This document shows, one piece after another, positions 29,407 through 44,100 of a stretch of 64,000 nt of DNA. The position numbers and the translations under genes are program-made. Position 1 is the first letter of the stretch; each line of letters starts with the position of its first letter. The DNA is taken from positions 248,001-312,000 of the forward strand of contig CANTFG010000224.1 in NCBI GenBank assembly GCA_947652605.1, read 5' to 3'. A model generated the notes under the pieces. That model saw nothing but the letters and a program-made list of their open reading frames with translations. It searched no databases and was not told where the DNA came from. The stretch is from Elmis aenea. Taxonomy: Eukaryota > Arthropoda > Insecta > Coleoptera > Elmidae.

Positions 29407-32400
29407 TTAGGAAATTATTAAAAATTAAAACCAGCTCATTGAAAGACATATGCAAAACAATTGTATTCATGTAAAGAGGCGATGGATAAACTGTTCCTGT
29501 GATATACAAATCAATAATTAAAATTGTTTAGAAATAGTCGCTCAAGGAACATATGTATTAACTAAAGCACGGTATTTTTAGGAGATTATTAAAAATTAAA
29601 ACCAGCTCATTGAAAGACATATGCAAAACAATTGTATTCATGTAAAGAGGCGATGGATAAACTGTTCCTGTGATATACAAATCAATAATTAAAATTGTTT
29701 AGAAATAGTCGCTCAAGGAACATATGTATTAACTAAAGCACGGTATTTTTAGGAAATTATTAAAAATTAAAACCAGCTCATTGAAAGACATATGCAAAAC
29801 AATTGTATTCATGTAAAGAGGCGATGGATAAACTGTTCCTGTGATATACAAATCAATAATTAAAATTGTTTAGAAATAGTCGCTCAAGGAACATATGTAT
29901 TAACTAAAGCACGGTATTTTTAGGAAATTAATAAAAATTAAAACCAGCTCATTGAAAGACATATGCAAAACAATTGTATTCATGTAAAGAGGCGATGGAT
30001 AAACTGTTCCTGTGATATACAAATCAATAATTAAAATTGTTTCGAAATAGTCGCTCAAGGAACATATGTATTAACTAAAGCACGGTATTTTTAGGAAATA
30101 ATTAAAAATTAAAACCAGCTCATTGAAAGACATATGCAAAACAATTGTATTCATGTAAAGAGGCGATGGATAAACTGATCCTGTGATATACAAATCAATA
30201 ATTAAAATTGTTTAGAAATAGTCGCTCAAGGAACATATGTATTAACTAAAGCACGGTATTTTTAGGAAATTATTAAAAATTAAAACCAGCTCATTGAAAG
30301 ACATATGCAAAACAATTGTATTCATGTAAAGAGGCGATGGATAAACTGTTCCTGTGATATACAAATCAATAATTAAAATTGTTTAGAAATAGTCGCTCAA
30401 GGAACATATGTATTAACTAAAGCACGGTATTTTTAAGACATTATTAAAAATTAAAACCAGCTCATTGAAAGACATATGCAAAACAATTGTATTCATGTAA
30501 AAAGGCGATGGATAAACTGTTCCTGTCATATACAAATCAATAATTAAAATTGTTTAGAAATAGTCGCTCAAGGAACATATGTATTAACTAAAGCACGGTA
30601 TTTTTAGGAAATTATTAAAAATTAAAACCAGCTCATTGAAAGACATATGCAAAACAATTGTATTCATGTAAAGAGGCGATGGATAAACTGTTCCTGTGAT
30701 ATACAAATCAATAATTAAAATTGTTTAGAAATAGTCGCTCAAGGAACATATGTATTAACTAAAGCACGGTATTTTTAGGAAATTATTAAAAATTAAAACC
30801 AGCTCATTGAAAGACATATGCAAAACAATTGTATTCATGTAAAGAGGCGATGGATAAACTGTTCCTGTGATATACAAATCAATAATTAAAATTGTTTCGA
30901 AATAGTCGCTCAAGGAACATATGTATTAACTAAAGCACGGTATTTTTAGGAAATTATTAAAAATTAAAACCAGCTCATTGAAAGACATATGCAAAACAAT
31001 TGTATTCATGTAAAGAGGCGATGGATAAACTGTTCCTGTGATATACAAATCAATAATTAAAATTGTTTAGAAATAGTCGCTCAAGGAACATATGTATTAA
31101 CTAAAGCACGGTATTTTTAGGAAATTATTAAAAATTAAAACCAGCTCATTGAAAGACATATGCAAAACAATTGTATTCATGTAAAGAGGCGATGGATAAA
31201 CTGTTCCTGTGATATACAAATCAATAATTAAAATTGTTTCGAAATAGTCGCTCAAGGAACATATGTATTAACTAAAGCACGGTATTTTTAGGAAATTATT
31301 AAAAATTAAAACCAGCTCATTGAAAGACATATGCAAAACAATTTTTTTCATGTAAAGATGCGAAGGATAAACTGTTCCTGTGATATACAAATCAATAATT
31401 AAAATTGTTTCGAAATAGTCGCTCAAGGAACATATGTATTAACTAAAGCACGGTATTTTTAGGAAATTATTAAAAATTAAAACCAGCTCATTGAAAGACA
31501 TATGCAAAACAATTTTTTTCATGTAAAGATGCGAAGGATAAACTGTTCCTGTGATATACAAATCAATAATTAAAATTGTTTCGAAATAGTCGCTCAAGGA
31601 ATATATGTATTAACTAAAGCACGGTATTTTTAGGAAATTATTAAAAATTAAAACCAGCTTATTGAAAGACATATGCGAAACAATTGCATTCATGTAAAGA
31701 GGCGATGGATAAACTGTTCCTGTGATATACAAATCAATAATTAAAATTGTTTAGAAATAGACGCTCAAGGAACATATGTATTAACTAAAGCACGGTATTT
31801 TTAGGAAATTATTAAAAATTAAAACCAGCTCATCGAAAGACATATGCAAAACAATTGTATTCATGTAAAGAGGCGATGGATAAACTGTTCCTGTGATATC
31901 CAAATCAATAATTAAAATTGTTTATAAATAGTCGCTCAAGGAACATATGTATTAACTAAAGCACGGTATTTTTAGGAAATTATTAAAAATTAAAACCAGC
32001 TCATTGAAAGACATATGCAAAACAATTGTATTCATGTAAAGAGGCGATGGATAAACTGTTCCTGTGATATACAAATCAATAATTAAAATTGTTTAGAAAT
32101 AGTCGCTCAAGGAACATATGTATTAACTAAAGCACGGTATTTTTAGGAAATTATTAAAAATTAAAACCAGCTCATTGAAAGACATATGCAAAACAATTGT
32201 ATTCATGTAAAGATGCGAAGGATAAACTTGTCCTGTGATATACAAATCAATAATTAAAATTGTTTAAAAATAGTCGCTCAAGGAACATATGTATTAACTA
32301 AAGCACGGTATTTTTAGGAAATTATTAAAAATTAAAACCAGCTCATTGAAAGACATATGCAAAACAATTGTATTCATGTAAAGAGGCGATGGATAAACTG

Positions 32401-35400
32401 TTCCTGTGATATACAAATCAATAATTAAAATTGTTTCAAAATAGTCGCTCAAGGAACATATGTATTAACTAAAGCACGGTATTTTTAGGAAATTATTAAA
32501 AATTAAAACCAGCTCATTGAAAGACATATGCAAAACAATTGTATTCATGTAAAGAGGCGATGGATAAACTGTTCCTGTGATATACAAATCAATAATTAAA
32601 ATTGTTTAGAAATAGTCGCTCAAGGAACATATGTATTAACTAAAGCACGGTATTTTTAGGAAATTATTAAAAATTAAAACCAGCTCATTGAAAGACATAT
32701 GCAAAACAATTGTATTCATGTAAAGAGGCGATGGATAAACTGTTCCTGTGATATACAAATCAATAATTAAAATTGTTTAGAAATAGTCGCTCAAGGAACA
32801 TATGTATTAACTAAAGCACGGTATTTTTAGGAGATTATTAAAAATTAAAACCAGCTCATTGAAAGACATATGCAAAACAATTGTATTCATGTAAAGAGGC
32901 GATGGATAAACTGTTCCTGTGATATACAAATCAATAATTAAAATTGTTTCGAAATAGTCGCTCAAGGAACATATGTATTAACTAAAGCACGGTATTTTTA
33001 GGAAATAATTAAAAATTAAAACCAGCTCATTGAAAGACATATGCAAAACAATTGTATTCATGTAAAGAGGCGATGGATAAACTGTTCCTGTGATATACAA
33101 ATCAATAATTAAAATTGTTTAGAAATAGTCGCTCAAGGAACATATGTATTAACTAAAGCACGGTATTTTTAGGAAATTATTAAAAATTCAAACCAGCTCA
33201 TTGAAAGACATATGCAAAACAATTGTATTCATGTAAAGAGGCGATGGATAAACTGTTCCTGTGATATACAAATCAATAATTAAAATTGTTTCGAAATAGT
33301 CGCTCAAGGAACATATGTATTAACTAAAGCACGGTATTTTTAGGAAATTATTAAAAATTAAAACCAGCTCATTGAAAGACATATGCAAAACAATTGTATT
33401 CATGTAAAGAGGCGATGGATAAACTGATCCTGTGATATACAAATCAATAATTAAAATTGTTTCGAAATAGTCGCTCAAGGAACATATGTATTAACTAAAG
33501 CACGGTATTTTTAGGAAATAATTAAAAATTAAAACCAGCTCATTGAAAGATATATGCAAAACAATTGTATTCATGTAAAGAGGCGATGGATAAACTGTTC
33601 CTGTGATATACAAATCAATAATTAAAATTGTTTCGAAATAGTCGCTCAAGGAACATATGTATTAACTAAAGCACGGTATTTTTAAGACATTATTAAAAAT
33701 TAAAACCAGCTCATTGAAAGACATATGCAAAACAATTGTATTCATGTAAAAAGGCGATGGATAAACTGTTCCTGTCATATACAAATCAATAATTAAAATT
33801 GTTTAGAAATAGTCGCTCAAGGAACATATGTATTAACTAAAGCACGGTATTTTTAGGAAATTATTAAAAATTAAAACCAGCTCATTGAAAGACATATGCA
33901 AAACAATTGTATTCATGTAAAGAGGCGATGGATAAACTGTTCCTGTGATATACAAATCAATAATTAAAATTGTTTAGAAATAGTCGCTCAAGGAACATAT
34001 GTATTAACTAAAGCACGGTATTTTTAGGAAATTATTAAAAATTAAAACCAGCTCATTGAAAGACATATGCAAAACAATTGTATTCATGTAAAGAGGCGAT
34101 GGATAAACTGTTCCTGTGATATACAAATCAATAATTAAAATTGTTTCGAAATAGTCGCTCAAGGAACATATGTATTAACTAAAGCACGGTATTTTTAGGA
34201 AATTATTAAAAATTAAAACCAGCTCATTGAAAGACATATGCAAAACAATTTTTTTCATGTAAAGAGGCGAAGGATAAACTGTTCCTGTGATATACAAATC
34301 AATAATTAAAATTGTTTCGAAATAGTCGCTCAAGGAATATATGTATTAACTAAAGCACGGTATTTTTAGGAAATTATTAAAAATTAAAACCAGCTTATTG
34401 AAAGACATATGCGAAACAATTGCATTCATGTAAAGAGGCGATGGATAAACTGTTCCTGTGATATACAAATCAATAATTAAAATTGTTTAGAAATAGACGC
34501 TCAAGGAACATATGTATTAACTAAAGCACGGTATTTTTAGGAAATTATTAAAAATTAAAACCAGCTCATCGAAAGACATATGCAAAACAATTGTATTCAT
34601 GTAAAGAGGCGATGGATAAACTGTTCCTGTGATATACAAATCAATAATTAAAATTGTTTATAAATAGTCGCTCAAGGAACATATGTATTAACTAAAGCAC
34701 GGTATTTTTAGGAAATAATTAAAAATTAAAACCAGCTCATTGAAAGACATATGCAAAACAATTGTATTCATGTAAAGAGGCGATGGATAAACTGTTCCTG
34801 TGATATACAAATCAATAATTAAAATTGTTTAGAAATAGTCGCTCAAGGAACATATGTATTAACTAAAGCACGGTATTTTTAGGAAATTATTAAAAATTAA
34901 AACCAGCTCATTGAAAGACATATGCAAAACAATTGTATTCATGTAAAGATGCGAAGGATAAACTTGTCCTGTGATATACAAATCAATAATTAAAATTGTT
35001 TAAAAATAGTCGCTCAAGGAACATATGTATTAACTAAAGCACGGTATTTTTAGGAAATTATTAAAAATTAAAACCAGCTCATTGAAAGACATATGCAAAA
35101 CAATTGTATTCATGTAAAGAGGCGATGGATAAACTGTTCCTGTGATATACAAATCAATAATTAAAATTGTTTCAAAATAGTCGCTCAAGGAACATATGTA
35201 TTAACTAAAGCACGGTATTTTTAGGAAATTATTAAAAATTAAAACCAGCTCATTGAAAGACATATGCAAAACAATTGTATTCATGTAAAGAGGCGATGGA
35301 TAAACTGTTCCTGTGATATACAAATCAATAATTAAAATTGTTTAGAAATAGTCGCTCAAGGAACATATGTATTAACTAAAGCACGGTATTTTTAGGAAAT

Positions 35401-38154
35401 TATTAAAAATTAAAACCAGCTCATTGAAAGACATATGCAAAACAATTGTATTCATGTAAAGAGGCGATGGATAAACTGTTCCTGTGATATACAAATCAAT
35501 AATTAAAATTGTTTAGAAATAGTCGCTCAAGGAACATATGTATTAACTAAAGCACGGTATTTTTAGGAGATTATTAAAAATTAAAACCAGCTCATTGAAA
35601 GACATATGCAAAACAATTGTATTCATGTAAAGAGGCGATGGATAAACTGTTCCTGTGATATACAAATCAATAATTAAAATTGTTTAGAAATAGTCGCTCA
35701 AGGAACATATGTATTAACTAAAGCACGGTATTTTTAGGAAATTATTAAAAATTAAAACCAGCTCATTGAAAGACATATGCAAAACAATTGTATTCATGTA
35801 AAGAGGCGATGGATAAACTGTTCCTGTGATATACAAATCAATAATTAAAATTGTTTAGAAATAGTCGCTCAAGGAACATATGTATTAACTAAAGCACGGT
35901 ATTTTTAGGAAATTATTAAAAATTAAAACCAGCTCATTGAAAGACATATGCAAAACAATTGTATTCATGTAAAGAGGCGATGGATAAACTGTTCCTGTGA
36001 TATACAAATCAATAATTAAAATTGTTTCGAAATAGTCGCTCAAGGAACATATGTATTAACTAAAGCACGGTATTTTTAGGAAATTATTAAAAATTAAAAC
36101 CAGCTCATTGAAAGACATATGCAAAACAATTGTATTCATGTAAAGAGGCGATGGATAAACTGATCCTGTGATATACAAATCAATAATTAAAATTGTTTCG
36201 AAATAGTCGCTCAAGGAACATATGTATTAACTAAAGCACGGTATTTTTAGGAAATTATTAAAAATTAAAACCAGCTCATTGAAAGACATATGCAAAACAA
36301 TTGTATTCATGTAAAGAGGCGATGGATAAACTGTTCCTGTGATATACAAATCAATAATTAAAATTGTTTAGAAATAGTCGCTCAAGGAACATATGTATTA
36401 ACTAAAGCACGGTATTTTTAGGAAATTATTAAAAATTAAAACCAGCTCATTGAAAGACATATGCAAAACAATTGTATTCATGTAAAGAGGCGATGGATAA
36501 ACTGTTCCTGTGATATACAAATCAATAATTAAAATTGTTTAGAAATAGTCGCTCAAGGAACATATGTATTAACTAAAGCACGGTATTTTTAGGAGATTAT
36601 TAAAAATTAAAACCAGCTCATTGAAAGACATATGCAAAACAATTGTATTCATGTAAAGAGGCGATGGATAAACTGTTCCTGTGATATACAAATCAATAAT
36701 TAAAATTGTTTAGAAATAGTCGCTCAAGGAACATATGTATTAACTAAAGCACGGTATTTTTAGGAAATTATTAAAAATTAAAACCAGCTCATTGAAAGAC
36801 ATATGCAAAACAATTGTATTCATGTAAAGAGGCGATGGATAAACTGTTCCTGTGATATACAAATCAATAATTAAAATTGTTTAGAAATAGTCGCTCAAGG
36901 AACATATGTATTAACTAAAGCACGGTATTTTTAGGAAATTATTAAAAATTAAAACCAGCTCATTGAAAGACATATGCAAAACAATTGTATTCATGTAAAG
37001 AGGCGATGGATAAACTGTTCCTGTGATATACAAATCAATAATTAAAATTGTTTCGAAATAGTCGCTCAAGGAACATATGTATTAACTAAAGCACGGTATT
37101 TTTAGGAAATTATTAAAAATTAAAACCAGCTCATTGAAAGACATATGCAAAACAATTGTATTCATGTAAAGAGGCGATGGATAAACTGATCCTGTGATAT
37201 ACAAATCAATAATTAAAATTGTTTCGAAATAGTCGCTCAAGGAACATATGTATTAACTAAAGCACGGTATTTTTAGGAAATAATTAAAAATTAAAACCAG
37301 CTCATTGAAAGACATATGCAAAACAATTGTATTCATGTAAAGAGGCGATGGATAAACTGTTCCTGTGATATACAAATCAATAATTAAAATTGTTTAGAAA
37401 TAGTCGCTCAAGGAACATATGTATTAACTAAAGCACGGTATTTTTAAGACATTATTAAAAATTAAAACCAGCTCATTGAAAGACATATGCAAAACAATTG
37501 TATTCATGTAAAAAGGCGATGGATAAACTGTTCCTGTCATATACAAATCAATAATTAAAATTGTTTAGAAATAGTCGCTCAAGGAACATATGTATTAACT
37601 AAAGCACGGTATTTTTAGGAAATTATTAAAAATTAAAACCAGCTCATTGAAAGACATATGCAAAACAATTGTATTCATGTAAAGAGGCGATGGATAAACT
37701 GTTCCTGTGATATACAAATCAATAATTAAAATTGTTTAGAAATAGTCGCTCAAGGAACATATGTATTAACTAAAGCACGGTATTTTTAGGAAATTATTAA
37801 AAATTAAAACCAGCTCATTGAAAGACATATGCAAAACAATTGTATTCATGTAAAGAGGCGATGGATAAACTGTTCCTGTGATATACAAATCAATAATTAA
37901 AATTGTTTCGAAATAGTCGCTCAAGGAACATATGTATTAACTAAAGCACGGTATTTTTAGGAAATTATTAAAAATTAAAACCAGCTCATTGAAAGACATA
38001 TGCAAAACAATTTTTTTCATGTAAAGAGGCGAAGGATAAACTGTTCCTGTGATATACAAATCAATAATTAAAATTGTTTCGAAATAGTCGCTCAAGGAAT
38101 ATATGTATTAACTAAAGCACGGTATTTTTAGGAAATTATTAAAAATTAAAACCA
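28407..38154. repeat. Recurring satellite module at 19-, 16- and 22-monomer spacing
   Basis: A run of linked variants (TTTTTTTCATG, then AGCTTATTG with GCGAAAC and TTGCATT, then GACGCTC, CATCGAAAG, TTTATAAAT, GATGCGAAGG with AACTTGTCC, and TTCAAAA) recurs with AGCTTA at 28407, 31656, 34392 and 38154. The gaps are 3249, 2736 and 3762 bp, exactly 19, 16 and 22 monomers. Earlier members of the same family lie at 9601, 14558, 16097 and 22937 and a later one at 42601. The changing period with a constant core suggests unequal exchange with loss and gain of whole monomers. Confidence 0.75.
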
Positions 38155-41100
38155 GCTTATTGAAAGACATATGCGAAACAATTGCATTCATGTAAAGAGG
38201 CGATGGATAAACTGTTCCTGTGATATACAAATCAATAATTAAAATTGTTTAGAAATAGACGCTCAAGGAACATATGTATTAACTAAAGCACGGTATTTTT
38301 AGGAAATTATTAAAAATTAAAACCAGCTCATCGAAAGACATATGCAAAACAATTGTATTCATGTAAAGAGGCGATGGATAAACTGTTCCTGTGATATACA
38401 AATCAATAATTAAAATTGTTTATAAATAGTCGCTCAAGGAACATATGTATTAACTAAAGCACGGTATTTTTAGGAAATAATTAAAAATTAAAACCAGCTC
38501 ATTGAAAGACATATGCAAAACAATTGTATTCATGTAAAGAGGCGATGGATAAACTGTTCCTGTGATATACAAATCAATAATTAAAATTGTTTAGAAATAG
38601 TCGCTCAAGGAACATATGTATTAACTAAAGCACGGTATTTTTAGGAAATTATTAAAAATTAAAACCAGCTCATTGAAAGACATATGCAAAACAATTGTAT
38701 TCATGTAAAGATGCGAAGGATAAACTTGTCCTGTGATATACAAATCAATAATTAAAATTGTTTAAAAATAGTCGCTCAAGGAACATATGTATTAACTAAA
38801 GCACGGTATTTTTAGGAAATTATTAAAAATTAAAACCAGCTCATTGAAAGACATATGCAAAACAATTGTATTCATGTAAAGAGGCGATGGATAAACTGTT
38901 CCTGTGATATACAAATCAATAATTAAAATTGTTTCAAAATAGTCGCTCAAGGAACATATGTATTAACTAAAGCACGGTATTTTTAGGAAATTATTAAAAA
39001 TTAAAACCAGCTCATTGAAAGACATATGCAAAACAATTGTATTCATGTAAAGAGGCGATGGATAAACTGTTCCTGTGATATACAAATCAATAATTAAAAT
39101 TGTTTAGAAATAGTCGCTCAAGGAACATATGTATTAACTAAAGCACGGTATTTTTAGGAAATTATTAAAAATTAAAACCAGCTCATTGAAAGACATATGC
39201 AAAACAATTTTTTTCATGTAAAGATGCGAAGGATAAACTGTTCCTGTGATATACAAATCAATAATTAAAATTGTTTCGAAATAGTCGCTCAAGGAACATA
39301 TGTATTAACTAAAGCACGGTATTTTTAGGAAATTATTAAAAATTAAAACCAGCTCATTGAAAGACATATGCAAAACAATTGTATTCATGTAAAGAGGCGA
39401 TGGATAAACTGTTCCTGTGATATACAAATCAATAATTAAAATTGTTTAGAAATAGTCGCTCAAGGAACATATGTATTAACTAAAGCACGGTATTTTTAAG
39501 ACATTATTAAAAATTAAAACCAGCTCATTGAAAGACATATGCAAAACAATTGTATTCATGTAAAAAGGCGATGGATAAACTGTTCCTGTCATATACAAAT
39601 CAATAATTAAAATTGTTTAGAAATAGTCGCTCAAGGAACATTTGTATTAACTAAAGCACTGTATTTTTAGGAAATTATAAAAAAATTAAAACCAGCTCAT
39701 TGAAAGACATATGCAAAACAATTGTATTCATGTAAAGAGGCGATGGATAAACTGTTCCTGTGATATACAAATCAATAATTAAAATTGTTTAGAAATAGTC
39801 GCTCAAGGAACATATGTATTAACTAAAGCACGGTATTTTTAGGAAATTATTAAAAATTAAAACCAGCTTATTGAAAGACATATGCAAAACAATTGTATTC
39901 ATGTAAAGAGGCGATGGATAAACTGATCCTGTTATATACAAATCAATAATTAAAATTGTTTAGAAATAGTCGCTCAAGGAACATATGTATTAACTAAAGC
40001 ACGGTATTTTTAGGAAATTATTAAAAATTAAAACCAGCTCATTGAAAGACATATGCAAAACAATTGTATTCATGTAAAGAGGCGATGGATAAACTGTTTC
40101 TGTGATATACAAATCAATAATTAAAATTGTTTCGAAATAGTCGCTCAAGGAACATATGTATGAACTAAAGCACGGTATTTTTTGGAAATCATTAAAAATT
40201 AAAACCAGCTCATTGAAAGACATATGCAAAACAATTGTATTCATGTAAAGAGGCGATGGATAAACTGTTCCAGTGATATACAAATCAATAATTGAAATTG
40301 TTTCGAAATAGTCGCTTAAGGAACATATGTATTAACTAAAGCACGGTATTTTTAGGAAATTATTAAAAATTAAAACCAGCTCTTTGAAAGACATATGCAA
40401 AACAATTGTATTCATGTAAAGAGGCGATGGATAAACTGTTCCTGTGATATACAAATCAATAATTAAAATTGTTCAGAAATAGTCGCTCAAGGAATATATG
40501 TATTAACTAAAGCACGGTATTTTTAGGAAATTATTAAAAATTAAAACCAGCTCATTGAAAGACATATGCAAAACAATTGTATTCATGTAAAGAAGCGATG
40601 GATAAACTGTTCCTGTGATATACAAATCAATAATTAAAATTGTTTAGAAATAGTCGCTCAAGGAACATATGTATTAACTAAAGCACGGTATTTTTAGGAA
40701 ATTATTAAAAATTAAAACCAGCTCATTGAAAGACATATGCAAAACAATTGTATTCATGTAAAGAGGCGATGGATAAACTGTTTCTGTGATATACAAATCA
40801 ATAATTGAAATTGTTTCGAAATAGTCGCTTAAGGAACATATGTATTAACTAAAGCACGGTATTTTTAGGAAATTATTAAAAATTAAAACCAGCTCATTGA
40901 AAGACATATGCAAAACAATTGTATTCATGTAAAGAGGCGATGGATAAACTGTTCCTGTGATATACAAATCAATAATTAAAATTGTTTCGAAATAGTCGCT
41001 CAAGGAACATATGTATTAACTAAAGCACGGTATTTTTAGGAAATTATTAAAAATTAAAACCAGCTCTTTGAAAGACATATGCAAAACAATTGTATACATG

Positions 41101-44100
41101 TAAAGAGGCGATAGATAAACTGTTCCTGTAATATACAAATCAATAATTAAAATTGTTTCGAAATAGTCGCTCAAGGAACATATGTATTAACTAAAGCACG
41201 GTATTTTTAGAAAATTATTAAAAATTAAAACCAGCTCATTGAAAGACATATGCAAAACAATTGTATTCATGTAAAGAGGCGATGGATAAACTGTTCCTGT
41301 GATATACAAATCTATAATTAAAATTGTTTCGAAATAGTCGCTTAAGGAACATATGTATTAACTAAAGCACGGTATTTTTAGGAAATTATTAAAAATTAAA
41401 ACCAGCTCATTGAAAGACATATGCAAAACAATTGTATTCATGTAAAGAGGCGATGGATAAACTGTTCCTGTGATATACAAATCAATAATTAAAATTGTTT
41501 AGAAATAGTCGCTCAAGAAACATATGTATTAACTAAAGCACGGTATTTTTAAGAAATTATTAAAAATTAAAACCAGCTCATTGAAAGACATATGCAAAAC
41601 AATTGTATTCATGTAAAGAGGCGATGGATAAACTGTTCCTGTGATATACAAATCAATAATTAAAATTGTTTAGAAATAGTCGCTCAAGGAACATATGTAT
41701 TAACTAAAGCACGGTATTTTTAGGAAATTATTAAAAATTAAAACCAGCTCATTGAAAGACATATGCAAAACAATTGTATTCATGTAAAGATGCGAAGGAT
41801 AAACTTGTCCTGTGATATACAAATCAATAATTAAAATTGTTTAAAAATAGTCGCTCAAGGAACATATGTATTAACTAAAGCACGGTATTTTTAGGAAATC
41901 ATTAAAAATTAAAACCAGCTCATTGAAAGACATATGCAAAACAATTGTATTCATGTAAAGAGGCGATGGATAAACTGTTTCTGTGATATACAAATCAATA
42001 ATTAAAATTGTTTCGAAATAGTCGCTCAAGGAACATATGTATTAACTAAAGCACGGTATTTTTAGGAAATTATTAAAAATTAAAACCAGCTCATTGAAAG
42101 ATATATGCAAAACAATTGTATTCATGTAAAGAGGCGATGGATAAACTGTTCCTGTGATATACCAATCAATAATTAAAATTGTTTAGAAATAGTCGCTCAA
42201 GGAACATATGTATTAACTAAAGCACGGTATTTTTAGGAAATTATTAAAAATTAAAACCAGCTCATTGAAAGACATATGCAAAACAATTGTATTCATATAA
42301 AGAGGCGATGGATAAACTGTTCCTGTGATATACAAATCAATAATTAAAATTGCTTCAAAATAGTCGCTCAAGGAACATATGTATTAACTAAAGCACGGTA
42401 TTTTTAGGAAATTATTAAAAATTAAAACCAGCTCATTGAAAGACATATGCAAAACAATTGTATTCATGTAAAGATGCGAAGGATAAACTTGTCCTGTGAT
42501 ATACAAATCAATAATTAAAATTGTTTCGAAATAGTCGCTCAAGGAACATATGTATTAACTAAAGCACGGTATTTTTAGGAAATTATTAAAAATTAAAACC
42601 AGCTTATTGAAAGACATATGCGAAACAATTGCATTCATGTAAAGAGGCGATGGATAAACTGTTCCTGTGATATACAAATCAATAATTAAAATTGTTTAGA
42701 AATAGACGCTCAAGGAACATATGTATTAACTAAAGCACGGTATTTTTAGGAAATTATTAAAAATTAAAACCAGCTCATTGAAAGACATATGCAAAACAAT
42801 TGTATTCATGTAAAGAGGCGATGGATAAACTGTTCCTGTGATATACAAATCAATAATTAAAATTGTTTAGAAATAGTCGCTCAAGAAACATATGTATTAA
42901 CTAAAGCACGGTATTTTTAAGAAATTATTAAAAATTAAAACCATCTCATTGAAAGACATATGCAAAACAATTGTATTCATGTAAAGAGGCGATGGATAAA
43001 CTGTTCCTGTGATATACAAATCAATAATTAAAATTGTTTAGAAATAGTCGCTCAAGGAACATATGTATTAACTAAAGCACGGTATTTTTAGGAAATTATT
43101 AAAAATTAAAACCAGCTCATTGAAAGACATATGCAAAACAATTGTATTTATGTAAAGATGCGAAGGATAAACTTGTCCTGTAATATACAAATCAATAATT
43201 AAAATTGTTTAAAAATAGTCGCTCAAGGAACATATGTATTAACTAAAGCACGGTATTTTTAGGAAATCATTAAAAATTAAAACCAGCTCATTGAAAGACA
43301 TATGCAAAACAATTGTATTCATGTAAAGAGGCGATGGATAAACTGTTTCTGTGATATACAAATCAATAATTAAAATTGTTTCGAAATAGTCGCTCAAGGA
43401 ACATATGTATTAACTAAAGCACGGTATTTTTAGGAAATTATTAAAAATTAAAACCAGCTCATTGAAAGATATATGCAAAACAATTGTATTCATGTAAAGA
43501 GGCGATGGATAAACTGTTCCTGTGATATACCAATCAATAATTAAAATTGTTTAGAAATAGTCGCTCAAGGAACATATGTATTAACTAAAGCACGGTATTT
43601 TTAGGAAATTATTAAAAATTAAAACCAGCTCATTGAAAGACATATGCAAAACAATTGTATTCATATAAAGAGGCGATGGATAAACTGTTCCTGTGATATA
43701 CAAATCAATAATTAAAATTGTTTCAAAATAGTCGCTCAAGGAACATATGTATTAACTAAAGCACGGTATTTTTAGGAAATTATTAAAAATTAAAACCAGC
43801 TCATTGAAAGACATATGCAAAACAATTGTATTCATGTAAAGATGCGAAGGATAAACTTGTCCTGTGATATACAAATCAATAATTAAAATTGTTTCGAAAT
43901 AGTCGCTCAAGGAACATATGTATTAACTAAAGCACGGTATTTTTAGGAAATTATTAAAAATTAAAACCAGCTCATTGAAAGACATATGCAATACAATTGT
44001 ATTCATGTAAAGAGACGATGGATAAACTGTTTCTGTGATATACAAATCAATAATTAAAATTGTTTCGAAATAGTCGCTCAAGGAACATATGTATTAACTA

